A DNA stretch of 64,000 nt from Mesorhizobium sp. CU3 (GTDB taxonomy: Bacteria > Pseudomonadota > Alphaproteobacteria > Rhizobiales > Rhizobiaceae), in assembly GCF_006442965.1 (NCBI RefSeq), contig NZ_VFWX01000005.1, forward strand, positions 124,001 to 188,000. The letters run 5' to 3'. Both the position numbers and the translations under genes were made by a program. The notes under the pieces were generated by a model. The model was not told the DNA's origin, ran no database searches, and saw nothing but the letters and a program-made list of their open reading frames with translations. Shown piece after piece: positions 16,591 to 25,238 of this stretch. How positions within the stretch are numbered: position 1 is the first letter of the stretch; each line of letters starts with the position of its first letter.

Positions 16591-17466
16591 ATGAGCGCGG
16601 CACGCCTCGCCACCTTCACCGTCGGCGGCAAGACGCGCTATGGCGCGATCACCGACAAGGGCGTCGTCGATCTTTCGTCGCGGCACGCCCAATGGCCGAC
16701 GCTGCGCGAGGTGATCGAGGCCGGCGCGCTGCGCCGGCTAGCCGAGGAAGCGGACGCCTTCGCCGCCGATTTCCGCATCGAGGACATCGCCTACGAGATT
16801 CCGATCCCCTCCCCAGAAAAGATCATCTGCGTCGGCGTCAATTTTCCGGACCGCAACGAGGAGTACAAGGACGGTCAGGCGGCGCCTTCGAACCCGTCGC
16901 TGTTCATCCGCTTTCCGCGCTCCTTCGTCGGCCATGGCGCGCCGCTGGTGCGGCCGCCGGAATCGCCGCAGCTCGACTATGAGGGTGAGATCGTCATCGT
17001 CATCGGCAAGGGCGGCCGCCGCATCGCCGAGGCCGATGCGCTCGGCCATATCGCGGCGCTGTCGCTGTGCAATGAAGGCACCATCCGTGACTGGGTGCGC
17101 CATGCCAAGTTCAACGTCACGCAAGGCAAGAATTTCGACCGCACCGGCTCGATCGGCCCTTGGCTGGTGCCGTTCACCGACGAGGCGCAGATTGCCGACA
17201 TTGCACTGACCACGCGCGTCAACGGCGAGGTGCGCCAGCAGGACCGCACCGGCCGCATGATCTTTTCCTTCCGCAAGATCATCAACTACGTCTCGACCTT
17301 CACGACGCTGGCGCCGGGCGATGTGATCGTCACAGGAACGCCAACCGGCGCCGGTGCCCGTTTCGAGCCGCCGATCTGGCTGAAGCCCGGCGATGTGATC
17401 GAGGTCGAGGCCGATGGCATCGGCTTGCTGCGCAACGGTGTCGTCGACGAGGAAACTGCCCCATGA
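16591..17466 (+). CDS. hpaG: Fumarylacetoacetate-hydrolase-family protein, probable HpaG decarboxylase/isomerase
   Basis: A 291-residue single-domain FAH-fold enzyme. The metal site is in QLDYEGEIVIVIGKGGR (Glu131, Glu133), with NFDRTGSIGPWLVP and VTGTPTGAGA downstream, all normal for the family. By position it should perform the 5-oxopent-3-ene-1,2,5-tricarboxylate decarboxylation and/or 2-hydroxyhepta-2,4-dienedioate isomerisation. E. coli HpaG has two fused FAH domains (about 430 residues) for these steps; here only one domain is present, so it must be bifunctional or be helped from elsewhere. The stop overlaps hpaH as ATGA. Confidence 0.85.
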   Translation: MSAARLATFTVGGKTRYGAITDKGVVDLSSRHAQWPTLREVIEAGALRRLAEEADAFAADFRIEDIAYEIPIPSPEKIICVGVNFPDRNEEYKDGQAAPSNPSLFIRFPRSFVGHGAPLVRPPESPQLDYEGEIVIVIGKGGRRIAEADALGHIAALSLCNEGTIRDWVRHAKFNVTQGKNFDRTGSIGPWLVPFTDEAQIADIALTTRVNGEVRQQDRTGRMIFSFRKIINYVSTFTTLAPGDVIVTGTPTGAGARFEPPIWLKPGDVIEVEADGIGLLRNGVVDEETAP

Positions 17467-18266
17467 TGACCGAAAGCCAAGTCGAAGACGCCGCGCAAAG
17501 GCTGTTCGAGGCCGAACGCGACCGCCGCCAGATCAGGCTGCTGAGCCTCGATTTCCCTGATGCCACAATGGACGACGCCTACCGCGTCCAGGCAGCGCTG
17601 GTGAAACGCAAGGTCGCGTCCGGACTTGCAATCAAGGGTTGGAAGATCGGCCTCACCTCGAAGGCGATGCAGGCGGCGCTCAGCATCGATATCCCGGATT
17701 CCGGCGTCCTGTTCGACGACATGTTTTTCGAGGACGGCGGCACTGTGCCGGCCGGTCGCTTCATCCAGCCGCGCATCGAGGCCGAGATCGCCTTCGTCAT
17801 GAAAGCGCCGCTCGCCGGCGCCGATATCTCGATCGAGAACGTCTTCGATGCCACCGATTACGTCACGCCGGCGCTCGAGATCCTCGACACCCGCATCGAG
17901 CGGACGAACAAGGAGACCGGCCGTATCCGCACCTTCTTCGACACGATCTCCGACAATGCCGCCAATGCCGGCATCGTCGTCGGCGGCCGCAAGGCTGATC
18001 CGCGCGACGCGGATATGCGCTGGATGGGCGCCATCGTGTCGCGCAGCGGCGAGGTCGAGGAGACCGGGCTCGGCGCCGGCGTGCTTGATCATCCGGCCAA
18101 GGGAATCGTCTGGCTCGCCAACCGGCTTCATCAATACGGCATGCGCATCGAGGCCGGGCAGGTGGTTCTATCGGGTTCCTTTATCCGTCCGGTCGAATGC
18201 CGGCACGGCGACGAGATCGTCTCGGATTTCGGCCCATACGGAACGATCCGCATCGCCTTTGCCTGA
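17463..18266 (+). CDS. hpaH: 2-oxo-hept-4-ene-1,7-dioate hydratase
   Basis: A 267-residue hydratase, the family length, that adds water to 2-oxohept-4-ene-1,7-dioate to give 4-hydroxy-2-oxoheptanedioate. It carries KGWKIGLTSKAMQAAL near residue 60, the metal-binding PRIEAEIAFVM segment and the terminal GDEIVSDFGPYGTIRIAF. The start overlaps the hpaG stop (ATGA), so translation is coupled. It is the last hpa gene here; the aldolase HpaI that would cleave the product is not in the window. Confidence 0.94.
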   Translation: MMTESQVEDAAQRLFEAERDRRQIRLLSLDFPDATMDDAYRVQAALVKRKVASGLAIKGWKIGLTSKAMQAALSIDIPDSGVLFDDMFFEDGGTVPAGRFIQPRIEAEIAFVMKAPLAGADISIENVFDATDYVTPALEILDTRIERTNKETGRIRTFFDTISDNAANAGIVVGGRKADPRDADMRWMGAIVSRSGEVEETGLGAGVLDHPAKGIVWLANRLHQYGMRIEAGQVVLSGSFIRPVECRHGDEIVSDFGPYGTIRIAFA

Positions 18267-18294
18267 TCTTATCGGCTCCCGTTTCCTACTGCGC

Positions 18295-18329
18295 AAAAGA
18301 AAAAGGCCGGGCGCGAAAGCGGCCCGGCC
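18295..18329 (-). terminator. Rho-independent terminator of the minus-strand sRNA
   Basis: Inverted repeat GGCCGGGC (18305-18312) and GCCCGGCC (18322-18329), followed on the minus strand by TTTTTCTTTT (18304-18295). The T-run is only on the minus strand, so this terminates leftward transcription of the sRNA and any read-through from the oxygenase gene, not hpaH. Confidence 0.85.
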
Positions 18330-18398
18330 AAGCATGAAGGTCACAACCTTCAGAGGGGAACACCGCCCGGCGCAATGGGAGGAAAACACCGAGCGATG
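18295..18398 (-). ncRNA. AbcR/alpha-r15-like trans-acting small RNA candidate
   Basis: Read on the minus strand, about 100 nt fold as three stem-loops in the AbcR layout. SL1 is closed by GCTCGG (18394-18389) and CCGGGC (18370-18365), with anti-Shine-Dalgarno TTTTCCTCCCA in its loop (18386-18376). A single-stranded linker carries a second C-rich element, TTCCCCTC (18360-18353). SL2 is a perfect GAAGGT-TGTG-ACCTTC hairpin (18351-18336), and SL3 is the intrinsic terminator. AbcR RNAs are Hfq-dependent and repress ABC-transporter mRNAs in Rhizobiales. Identification is from remembered family architecture; the 5' end is approximate. Confidence 0.72.
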
Positions 18399-18494
18399 AG
18401 CTATATTTGGGGCTGAACCGGTATATTTTCCACGAACAGAATTTCAAAAAATTGCGAAAAGGCGAAAAAATCTCGCTCGCAGGGCGTCAAATCG

Positions 18495-19514
18495 TCAGCC
18501 GGCGGCCGATGCTTTTTCCAACAGATCGGCATAGTGCCGCCGCGCGACGTCGGGATGGGATCTGAGCCGGCTTTTCAGCACATTGGTGCCGACATTGCGG
18601 AACAGCGGATTGTCCGGGTCGCTGGCGGGGCCGCGCGCTTCGGCCGCCAATTCCACTGGAAGGTCGAGCAGCGGGATCGTTGCGTCGAGCCGGGCGCTGA
18701 AGAAGAACGGCACCGATATGCGTTCGACGCCGGCCGGCGGCGTGACGACGCGGTGCACGGTGGCGCGCAGATAACCGTTCGAGGCCAGCTCTAGCAGTTC
18801 GCCGATGTTGACAACCAGCGTTTGCGGGATCGGATCGACATCGACCCAGCTGCCGTCATATTCGACCTGCAGGCCCTTGTTGCGGTCCTGCAAAAGCAGC
18901 GTGAGGAAGCCACCATCCTTGTGTGCGCCGACGCCCTGGTCGTCGCCGGTGGCGTCACGGCCGGGATAGCGCACGATCTTCATACGGTGGTTGGGCTCGC
19001 CGCGATAAATCGGATCGAAGGCGTCTTCCAGCTGGTCCAGCGACAGCGCAAAGGCTTTGAGCAGCCGGATCGCTACATCGGTCGCCTTGGCCTGCCAGGC
19101 AAGCAGCGCGGGCTTCAGATCGGGAAGTGCCGCCGGCCACTGGTTCGGTCCCTGCAGCCGCGTCCAGGCCGGCACGCCTTGTCCCTGAACAATGGTCGGG
19201 CGCTCGACGCCGATGTCGAGCTGCTCGCGCCAGTCGGCCTTGCCTCTGGTGAGCTCGCCGCCGGCGCGCGTATAGCCGCGAAACTGCGGTGACTTCGCCA
19301 TCTCGATGCCAAGCTTGTCCGCCTCCGGCAAGGCGAAGAAGCGGCGCGCGGCATCGAGCACGGCGTCGATCTCGGATTGCGCTATACCGTGGCCCGAGAG
19401 GTAGAAGAAGCCGACATCGCGGGCGGCGGTGCGCAGATCGAAAAGAAACGTCCGCAGCTCCGACGGGCCTTGCTCCAGACGATCGAGATCAAGCACCGGG
19501 ATTATTCTGGGCAT
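18495..19514 (-). CDS. Isopenicillin N synthase-family 2-oxoglutarate/Fe(II) dioxygenase
   Basis: A 339-residue oxygenase. An N-terminal DIOX_N-like domain (RDVGFFYLSGHGIAQSEID) is followed by the double-stranded beta-helix. Fe ligands are His198 and Asp200 in GAHKDGGFLTLLLQD and His254 in RATVHRVVTPP; the 2-oxoglutarate or carboxylate-binding RxS is Arg265-Ile-Ser267. The ATG at 19514 has GAGGAG eight bases before it; the frame is open further upstream only through a repeat element. It stands alone between the sRNA and the metNIQ operon. The substrate cannot be predicted. Confidence 0.9.
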   Translation of the reverse strand: MPRIIPVLDLDRLEQGPSELRTFLFDLRTAARDVGFFYLSGHGIAQSEIDAVLDAARRFFALPEADKLGIEMAKSPQFRGYTRAGGELTRGKADWREQLDIGVERPTIVQGQGVPAWTRLQGPNQWPAALPDLKPALLAWQAKATDVAIRLLKAFALSLDQLEDAFDPIYRGEPNHRMKIVRYPGRDATGDDQGVGAHKDGGFLTLLLQDRNKGLQVEYDGSWVDVDPIPQTLVVNIGELLELASNGYLRATVHRVVTPPAGVERISVPFFFSARLDATIPLLDLPVELAAEARGPASDPDNPLFRNVGTNVLKSRLRSHPDVARRHYADLLEKASAAG

Positions 19515-19547
19515 GGACAGGCTCCTCTTGGCGAAACTCTCACTTTT

Positions 19548-19594
19548 CGCAATCCCGGACGGAAAACCGCTGCGCACTTTTCCTGGAATTGCTT
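19548..19594. repeat. Rhizobial-type palindromic intergenic repeat, copy 1
   Basis: A roughly 47-bp palindromic element running from CGCAATCCCGGACGG to CCTGGAATTGCT. The same sequence, with few differences and in the same orientation, occurs at 24578-24624. The ends are complementary, as are the inner GGACGGAAAA and TTTTCCTGG arms, so it can fold into one long hairpin. Confidence 0.8.
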
Positions 19595-19604
19595 TGCAAC
19601 CCCG

Positions 19605-19632
19605 CCGCACGATGACACTAGCGTCATTGCGG
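19605..19632. other. Compound hairpin downstream of metI
   Basis: Nested stems CCGCA/TGCGG (19605-19609, 19628-19632) and ATGAC/GTCAT (19612-19616, 19623-19627) lie in the 223-base gap between the oxygenase and metI. There is no U-run. It could end the leftward metNIQ transcript or belong to the adjacent repeat mosaic; nothing else is recognised in this gap. Confidence 0.35.
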
Positions 19633-19737
19633 GTGAAGAAACGCTCGACCAATCTCATTGCAAACGCAGCATGTCGGCGCTCAATTCCCGGCTGTTGCGG
19701 CAAATTGCGTTCGCGCCGCCTTGCATGCCTTGCCTCG

Positions 19738-20391
19738 TCAGCGATGGTCCAGACGCGCTACGAGCCGGTCGCCGACCCACTGGATGCCGCAGACCAGGAT
19801 GATCAACACAACGACCACGGCGATCATGACGTCGGTCTCGAAACGCTGGTAGCCGTAGCGGATGGCGAGGTCGCCGAGACCACCGGCGCCGATGGCGCCG
19901 GCCATGGCGGAAGCGCCGACGAGCGTCACCAGCGTCACCGTGAAGCCGGCGACGATGCCCGGCAGCGCTTCCGGCACCAGCACCTCGCGGATGATCGTCC
20001 AGCGATTGCCGCCCATGGCGCGCGCTGCCTCGATCAGGCCGTGATCGACCTCGCGCAGCGACACTTCGGCGATACGGGCATAGTAGGGCGTCGCCGCGAT
20101 CGACAGCGGCACGATCGCGGCCCATGTGCCGATCGAAGTGCCGACGATCAATCGCGTCACCGGGATCAGCGCCACGAGAAGGATGATGAAGGGCACGGAG
20201 CGGAAACCGTTGATCACGGCGGCGAGGATGCGGTTCACCCAAATGTTCTCGGCGATGCCGCCATGATCGGTGGCGACCAGCGCCAGCCCCAGCGGCAGGC
20301 CGAAGACGAGCGAGATGAGGCCGGACGCGCCGGTCATCAGCACCGTCTCCCAGATCGAGCGGAGCAGCAGTTCAAACAGGACTTGCGACAT
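19738..20391 (-). CDS. metI: Methionine ABC transporter permease MetI
   Basis: A 217-residue inner-membrane permease with five predicted membrane segments. It carries the conserved cytoplasmic EAA loop (EAARAMGGNRWTIIREVLVPEALPG) that docks onto MetN. MetI proteins are short (about 217 residues) single-domain permeases that dimerise. The start lies inside the 3' end of metN (20-base overlap), indicating translational coupling. It works with MetN and MetQ to import D- and L-methionine. Confidence 0.95.
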   Translation of the reverse strand: MSQVLFELLLRSIWETVLMTGASGLISLVFGLPLGLALVATDHGGIAENIWVNRILAAVINGFRSVPFIILLVALIPVTRLIVGTSIGTWAAIVPLSIAATPYYARIAEVSLREVDHGLIEAARAMGGNRWTIIREVLVPEALPGIVAGFTVTLVTLVGASAMAGAIGAGGLGDLAIRYGYQRFETDVMIAVVVVLIILVCGIQWVGDRLVARLDHR

Positions 20392-21496
20392 GACCGAGCA
20401 CCTCTACCCGCGCATTGCGGTCTTTCAGGAAAGCGATAATTGCCGCCAGATGCGCGGCATCGGCTCCGGGAACGGCCACGAACAGCGTGCCTACCGGTTG
20501 CTGCTGCACATGGTCGATGCCGCCATGCACGAGGCGGAACGGGCCGGGCACGCCGGCGCTCAACTCGGAAAGCAGCGGGCGGCGCGCCGCCTCGCCGGCA
20601 ACATCGATGCGCAGGATCGTTTCGGTGCCCTCGCCGAGGGTCAGGCGGCTTGCGATCTCCGGCGGCAGTTGCGGCCGGATGCCACCGAGCAGGCTGCGGG
20701 TGATGTCCGATTTGGGATCGGCGAAGACTTGCCAGACGGCGCCTTCCTCGACGATGCGGCCGGCATCGATCACCGCGACGCGGTCGGCGATGGAGCGGAT
20801 CACCTCCATCTCGTGAGTGATAAGCAGGATGGTAAGGCCGAGCCTCGCATTGATGTCCTTGAGCAAGGCCAGGATGGAGCGTGTCGTCTCTGGGTCGAGC
20901 GCCGAGGTCGCCTCGTCGGACAAGAGCAGCGCCGGCCGCGCCGCGAGCGCCCTGGCGATGCCGACGCGCTGCTTCTGCCCGCCCGACAGCGAGGCGGGAT
21001 AGGCTTTCGCCTTTTCCGACAGGCCGACGAGCTGCAGCAATTCCGCCGCGCGCGCCAGGCGCTCGGCGCGCGGCCGGCCCTCGATCTTGAGCGGCAAAGC
21101 GACGTTGTCCTCGACGGTCTTGGCCGACAGGAGGTTGAAGTGCTGGAAGACCATGCCGATGCGGCGGCGCAGCGGCTGCAGGTCGCGCTCGCCGAGACGG
21201 CCGATCTCGCGTCCCTCGATGAAGACCTCGCCGGAATCCGGCCGCTCCAAGCCGTTCAGGCAGCGGATCAGCGTCGACTTGCCGGCGCCGCTGCGGCCGA
21301 TGATGCCGAGTATCTCGCCCTTGCGGACATTCAGCGAAACGCCGTCGAGCGCCGGCGTCGCGCCGAAGCGGCGTTTCAGATCGACGAGTCGGACGACATC
21401 TTGCGGCGAATCCGCAGCGGCGCGATCCGGCACGGGGTCGGCGATGTCGGCGGTCGTCGCCGTGACATGCTGGTTCATCGAGTGTCCTGCTTCCAT
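20372..21496 (-). CDS. metN: Methionine ABC transporter ATP-binding protein MetN
   Basis: A 374-residue ABC ATPase that powers methionine import. Walker A is GRSGAGKST (67-75), the signature is LSGGQKQRV (170-178) and Walker B is LLSDEATSALDPET. The C-terminal 80-90 residues form the NIL domain that allosterically binds methionine and inhibits uptake. Starts at 21496 or 21478 are both possible; the second has AGGA nine bases before it. It has an extra N-terminal stretch of about 35 residues compared with E. coli MetN. It is the second gene of the metQ-metN-metI operon. Confidence 0.94.
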   Translation of the reverse strand: MEAGHSMNQHVTATTADIADPVPDRAAADSPQDVVRLVDLKRRFGATPALDGVSLNVRKGEILGIIGRSGAGKSTLIRCLNGLERPDSGEVFIEGREIGRLGERDLQPLRRRIGMVFQHFNLLSAKTVEDNVALPLKIEGRPRAERLARAAELLQLVGLSEKAKAYPASLSGGQKQRVGIARALAARPALLLSDEATSALDPETTRSILALLKDINARLGLTILLITHEMEVIRSIADRVAVIDAGRIVEEGAVWQVFADPKSDITRSLLGGIRPQLPPEIASRLTLGEGTETILRIDVAGEAARRPLLSELSAGVPGPFRLVHGGIDHVQQQPVGTLFVAVPGADAAHLAAIIAFLKDRNARVEVLGHVASPV

Positions 21497-21563
21497 CGGT
21501 TCCGCAAACGCGTCGGCGGCCCGCTCCGAAGCGGGCCGCCTGTTGCTATCAGTCCCTGCCCGA

Positions 21564-22406
21564 TCAATAGGCGCTGATGCCGGTGCCCTTGTAGACTTTG
21601 TCGAACTCGGCCTTCACCGTCTCGTTCTGGTAGGAAGCCACCAGCGTCTTCACCCAGGCCTCGTTCTCATTGCCGGCCTTCACCGCGATGAAGTTGCGGT
21701 AGGGATTGTCGGCCACCGGCTCCTGCGCGATGCGGTTTTCCGGGCCGAGGCCGCTCTTCAGCGCCCAGTCGGTGTTGACCACGGCGGCGTCGAGGTCCTC
21801 GACCGAGCGGCCGACGATGCCGGCGTCGAGCTCCTTGATCTCGAGCTTTTTCGGGTTGTCGGCAATGTCGGCGGTGGTCGCCAGGATGCCGGTGCCGTCC
21901 TTTAGCTTGATCAGGCCGACATTCTGCAGCACGTGCAGCGCCCGGCCCTCATTGGACGGATCGTTGGGCAGGCCGATGACGGCGCCATCGGGCAGGTCGG
22001 CGACCTTGGCATGCTTCTTCGAATAGAGGCCGATCGGCCAGACGCCGGTATAGCCGACCGGCACGATGTGATAGCCTTGCGTCTTGATCTGGTTGTCGAG
22101 ATAGGGCTTGTGCTGGAAGGCGTTGGCGTCGATCTCGCCGCGCTCCAGCGCCTCGTTGGGCTGGGTGTAGTCGTTGAACACGACGGTCTCGATGGTCAGC
22201 CCTTTCTTGGCCGCCTCGGCGGTGACGACGCGCCAGACATCCTCGTCCTCGCCGCTGATGATGCCGACCTTGATCGCCTTCTTGTCCTCAGCGAAGGACC
22301 GCGACGGCGCGGCAAGGCCGGCAACGACCAAGGTCGTGGCGAGAAGCAGGCCAAGTCCAGCGCGCCTGGTGATTGATGGTACGAGAGAATTCGAAGCGTC
22401 GAACAT
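21564..22406 (-). CDS. metQ: Methionine ABC transporter substrate-binding protein MetQ
   Basis: A 280-residue NlpA/MetQ-family binding protein. It has an N-terminal signal with a twin-arginine-like TRRAGLGLLLATTLVVAG stretch and cleavage expected near RSFAED; there is no lipobox Cys, unlike E. coli MetQ. Family motifs are KVGIISGEDEDVW, FNDYTQPNEALERGEIDANA and VIGLPNDPSNEGRALHVLQ. The upstream AAGGAAC box supports the ATG. I looked for a SAM riboswitch in the 173-base leader and did not see one. Confidence 0.93.
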   Translation of the reverse strand: MFDASNSLVPSITRRAGLGLLLATTLVVAGLAAPSRSFAEDKKAIKVGIISGEDEDVWRVVTAEAAKKGLTIETVVFNDYTQPNEALERGEIDANAFQHKPYLDNQIKTQGYHIVPVGYTGVWPIGLYSKKHAKVADLPDGAVIGLPNDPSNEGRALHVLQNVGLIKLKDGTGILATTADIADNPKKLEIKELDAGIVGRSVEDLDAAVVNTDWALKSGLGPENRIAQEPVADNPYRNFIAVKAGNENEAWVKTLVASYQNETVKAEFDKVYKGTGISAY

Positions 22407-22579
22407 GGTGCGTTCCTTGCAATCCTGAAATCATTGCGGCCCAGCGGGATGCGAAGCCTTGATCTCAGGATCATCAATGCTGCCTCATAGGGCAAAGAAG
22501 CGCTTTTCCTCCGACACGGACTGCAGGAAATATTCTCTCAAAGATTTGATGACTTGGAGCACGCTCGGCGGGCAACTGG

Positions 22580-23260
22580 TCAGAAGGTCTCGACCCAGGG
22601 CCTCAGCTCGACCTCGAAGCTCCAGGCGCTGCGCTGCTGGCGATGGACGGCCAGATAGGTTTCGGCGATCGCATCGGGCGACAGATGGCTGTCCGGCCGC
22701 TCCGGCGTCCTTGCGGGCGACGCGATCTGTCCGTCGATGATGAAATGCGCGACATGGATGTTCTTCGCCCCGAGCTCGCGCGCCATCGATTGCGCCAGCC
22801 CGCGCAGGCCGAATTTCGGCATGGCGAAGCCGGCCGAGCCGGAAAAGCCCTTGAGGCTTGCCGAAGCGCCGGTGAACAGGATCGAGCCGGAGCCGCGGGC
22901 AAGCAGGCTACGCGCCGCCTGCTGGCCGACCAGGAAGCCGCCATAGGCGCCGACCAGCAGCGCCTGCTTGACCGCTTCGGGATCGAGCTCGGCGATCGGG
23001 CCGCGCGTGCGGCCGCTGGCGTTGAAGACCGCGATCTCGAGTGGGCCGGCCTTGTCCGCCGCCTCGAACAGCCGCTCGACGGAGGCTGCGTCGGAGACAT
23101 CGGTTTCGACCGCTTGCGCGCCCGTCTCCTTGATCAGAGCCGCGAGCTTGTCGACGTTCCTGGCGGCAAGGACGACGTTAAGACCTTCCCTGGTGAGAAG
23201 CCGCGCCAGCGAGGCGCTGAGCCCGGAACCGGCGCCCGCAATCACCGCAACATTGGCCAT
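22580..23260 (-). CDS. Short-chain dehydrogenase/reductase-like protein lacking the catalytic Tyr
   Basis: A 226-residue classical SDR fold. The cofactor-binding region is [19 protein letters not shown] (Gly-rich, slightly atypical), followed by NAAR-like and NASG motifs. The catalytic Ser region is FTGASASL, but the YxxxK motif reads FAMPK (normally YAASK before FGLRGL), so Tyr is replaced by Phe. It may have lost dehydrogenase activity or use an altered mechanism. The ATG at 23260 follows AAGGAGG at seven bases. It is divergent from anmK with a 190-base spacer and is probably monocistronic. Confidence 0.85.
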   Translation of the reverse strand: MANVAVIAGAGSGLSASLARLLTREGLNVVLAARNVDKLAALIKETGAQAVETDVSDAASVERLFEAADKAGPLEIAVFNASGRTRGPIAELDPEAVKQALLVGAYGGFLVGQQAARSLLARGSGSILFTGASASLKGFSGSAGFAMPKFGLRGLAQSMARELGAKNIHVAHFIIDGQIASPARTPERPDSHLSPDAIAETYLAVHRQQRSAWSFEVELRPWVETF

Positions 23261-23450
23261 GAGGTATCCTCCTTGCAAAGGTTCGATCTCGGTCACGCAG
23301 GCTCGCGCCTTAGGCGGCAAGAGGCAAGAACGTGGCTGCTCGATTTCCGGCATTTGGCGCAAAAGGCTGCCTCGCCGGGCGCAGCCCGGGACTTGCCTGC
23401 CGGACCGATCCGTCCGACACGTGTTTCAACGGCGATTCGAGGACAAGACC

Positions 23451-24566
23451 ATGGAACCAATCTGGGCCGTCGGCCTGATGACCGGCACCGTGCTCGACGG
23501 CAATATCGACGTGGCGCTTATCAAGACCGATGGCGAACGCGTCGCCGATACCGGCACCTACACCTTGGCCCCCTACCCGCAAACGATCCGCACGCTTCTG
23601 GAAGAGACGCTGCGCCAGGCGCGCGCCTGGAATTTCGAGGGACCCGAACCGGCGATTTTTCGCGAGGCCGAAGAGGCGCTGACGCGCGCGCAGTCGGCGG
23701 CGGTCAGGAATCTGGTCGAGAGCCAGGGCATGAGCATGAGCGACATCGGGGTCGTCGGTTTCCACGGCCAGACGGTGCTGCATCGCGCGCCGCAGCCGGG
23801 GCGGATCGGCCGCACGCGCCAGCTTGGCGACGGCGAGTTGATGGCTTCGCTGCTCGGGACCAAGGTCGCCTATGATTTCCGCTCGGCCGATGTCGCGGCG
23901 GGCGGCCAGGGCGCGCCCTTGGCCGCCGCCTACCATGCGGCGCTGCTCCGGCAAGCCGACGCCAACGGCGACACCGCCGTGCTCAATCTCGGCGGCGTCG
24001 GCAACATCACCTGGTGGGACGGCAAGGACAATATCGTCGCCTTCGACACCGGGCCCGCCAATGCGCCGGTCAACGATTTCATCAAGGCCAAAGGCCTCGG
24101 CGAAATGGATCGCGACGGCAAGCTGGCCGCCGCCGGCAAGGTCGATGAGGATAGGCTCGCTCGGCTGTTGCAGCATCCCTATTTGACAAAACCCTATCCG
24201 AAATCGCTCGACCGCTTCGACTTCACGGCGGCGATGGCCGAAGGGCTGAACGCCGAGGATGGCGCGGCATTGCTGACGGCCTTCACCGTGTCGGCTGTCG
24301 GCAAAGCGCTCGACATCTTGCCGCGCCGGCCGAAGCGGCTGGCGGTCAGCGGCGGCGGCCGTCACAATCCGACGATGATGGCGATGCTCAGGCAGCGCGC
24401 CGCCGTCGAGGTGGTGCAGGCGGAGACACTTGGCTGGAAGGGCGACGCGGTCGAGGCAGAGTGTTTTGCCTTCCTCGCCGTGCGCGTCTTGCGCGGCCTG
24501 CCGATCAGCTTTCCAAGCACCACCGGCGCGCCCGAACCGATGCGCGGCGGCAAGCTTGCTGGGTAG
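23451..24566 (+). CDS. anmK: Anhydro-N-acetylmuramic acid kinase
   Basis: A 371-residue ASKHA-fold kinase that hydrolyses and phosphorylates 1,6-anhydro-MurNAc from peptidoglycan turnover to MurNAc-6-phosphate. It opens with [19 protein letters not shown] (family form GLMSGTSxDGxD), then [27 protein letters not shown] and the C-terminal [16 protein letters not shown]. The ATG follows GAGGA at eight bases. No murQ is nearby; the gene stands alone as in many alphaproteobacteria. Confidence 0.93.
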   Translation: MEPIWAVGLMTGTVLDGNIDVALIKTDGERVADTGTYTLAPYPQTIRTLLEETLRQARAWNFEGPEPAIFREAEEALTRAQSAAVRNLVESQGMSMSDIGVVGFHGQTVLHRAPQPGRIGRTRQLGDGELMASLLGTKVAYDFRSADVAAGGQGAPLAAAYHAALLRQADANGDTAVLNLGGVGNITWWDGKDNIVAFDTGPANAPVNDFIKAKGLGEMDRDGKLAAAGKVDEDRLARLLQHPYLTKPYPKSLDRFDFTAAMAEGLNAEDGAALLTAFTVSAVGKALDILPRRPKRLAVSGGGRHNPTMMAMLRQRAAVEVVQAETLGWKGDAVEAECFAFLAVRVLRGLPISFPSTTGAPEPMRGGKLAG

Positions 24567-24577
24567 TCTTTGTTTTG

Positions 24578-24624
24578 CGCAATTCCGGACGGAAAACCGC
24601 TTCGCACTTTTCCTGGAATTGCTC
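24578..24624. repeat. Rhizobial-type palindromic intergenic repeat, copy 2
   Basis: Second copy of the 47-bp palindrome seen at 19548-19594, in the same orientation. It fills the gap between the convergent anmK and GNAT genes, where its hairpin could end both transcripts. Confidence 0.8.
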
Positions 24625-25046
24625 TAAGCCAACTTCTTCTGCAGGAAGGTGCGGCTGCGTCCGACCGGAAAATCCGGCAGCGAGCCGAACGGCTCGTAGC
24701 CCTGGCGCTCGTAGACCTTCAAGGCGGTGGGATTGAACGTGTCGATCAAGGCGCCATGGCAGCCGCGCCCCATCGCCTCCCGCTCGGCTGCGTCGAGCAT
24801 ATCGGAGGCGATACGCCGGCCGCGCAGCTTTTCATCGACCCACAGCCACTGGACATAAAGCCAGCCCCACGCGGTATAGCCGGAAATGCCGGCGACGATG
24901 ACGCCACGCTCATTGCGCACGAAGACCACCAGCGGCTTTCGGCCCGACGCGCCGACATCGGCATCGTTGAAAGCAGAGAGGCTTTCGCCCAGGAAAGCCA
25001 GGTCCTGGGCCAGGGGTTCGGCGGTGATCTCAAGCGTCGTCTTCAT
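24624..25046 (-). CDS. GNAT-family N-acetyltransferase
   Basis: A 140-residue GNAT domain that transfers an acetyl group from acetyl-CoA to an unknown amine. The acetyl-CoA-binding motif A is LWVDEKLRGRRIASDMLDAA (V-x-x-x-x-RGRxxA type), followed by IDTFNPTALKVYERQGYEPFG, the usual late strand and helix. It is convergent with anmK; only the palindromic repeat separates them. No partner gene indicates the substrate. Confidence 0.87.
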   Translation of the reverse strand: MKTTLEITAEPLAQDLAFLGESLSAFNDADVGASGRKPLVVFVRNERGVIVAGISGYTAWGWLYVQWLWVDEKLRGRRIASDMLDAAEREAMGRGCHGALIDTFNPTALKVYERQGYEPFGSLPDFPVGRSRTFLQKKLA

Positions 25047-25238
25047 GCGATGTCCAGATCGACTCGGATGTCAGCCTTACCCAGAGACCGGCCGGACAAG
25101 CAACCCGACAAGCCGGTCGCATCGATGCCCGCCGCAAAGAATCTTTCCGGCGACACGTATCCTTTTCTCGCCGGCGTCCGTCTTGGAGTCAGGCCGGCGA
25201 CAGGTCCGGTCGGAGAAAAAGCGCGGAGAGAGCGGAAA

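Noticed and set aside
18305..18329. Hairpin considered as the hpaH terminator
   Set aside because: The T-run needed for intrinsic termination is present only on the minus strand, and the hairpin is the third stem of the sRNA candidate.
22407..22579. Possible SAM riboswitch upstream of metQ
   Set aside because: I found neither a SAM-II-like pseudoknot pattern nor SAM-I-like helices in the leader, only an AAGGAAC ribosome site.
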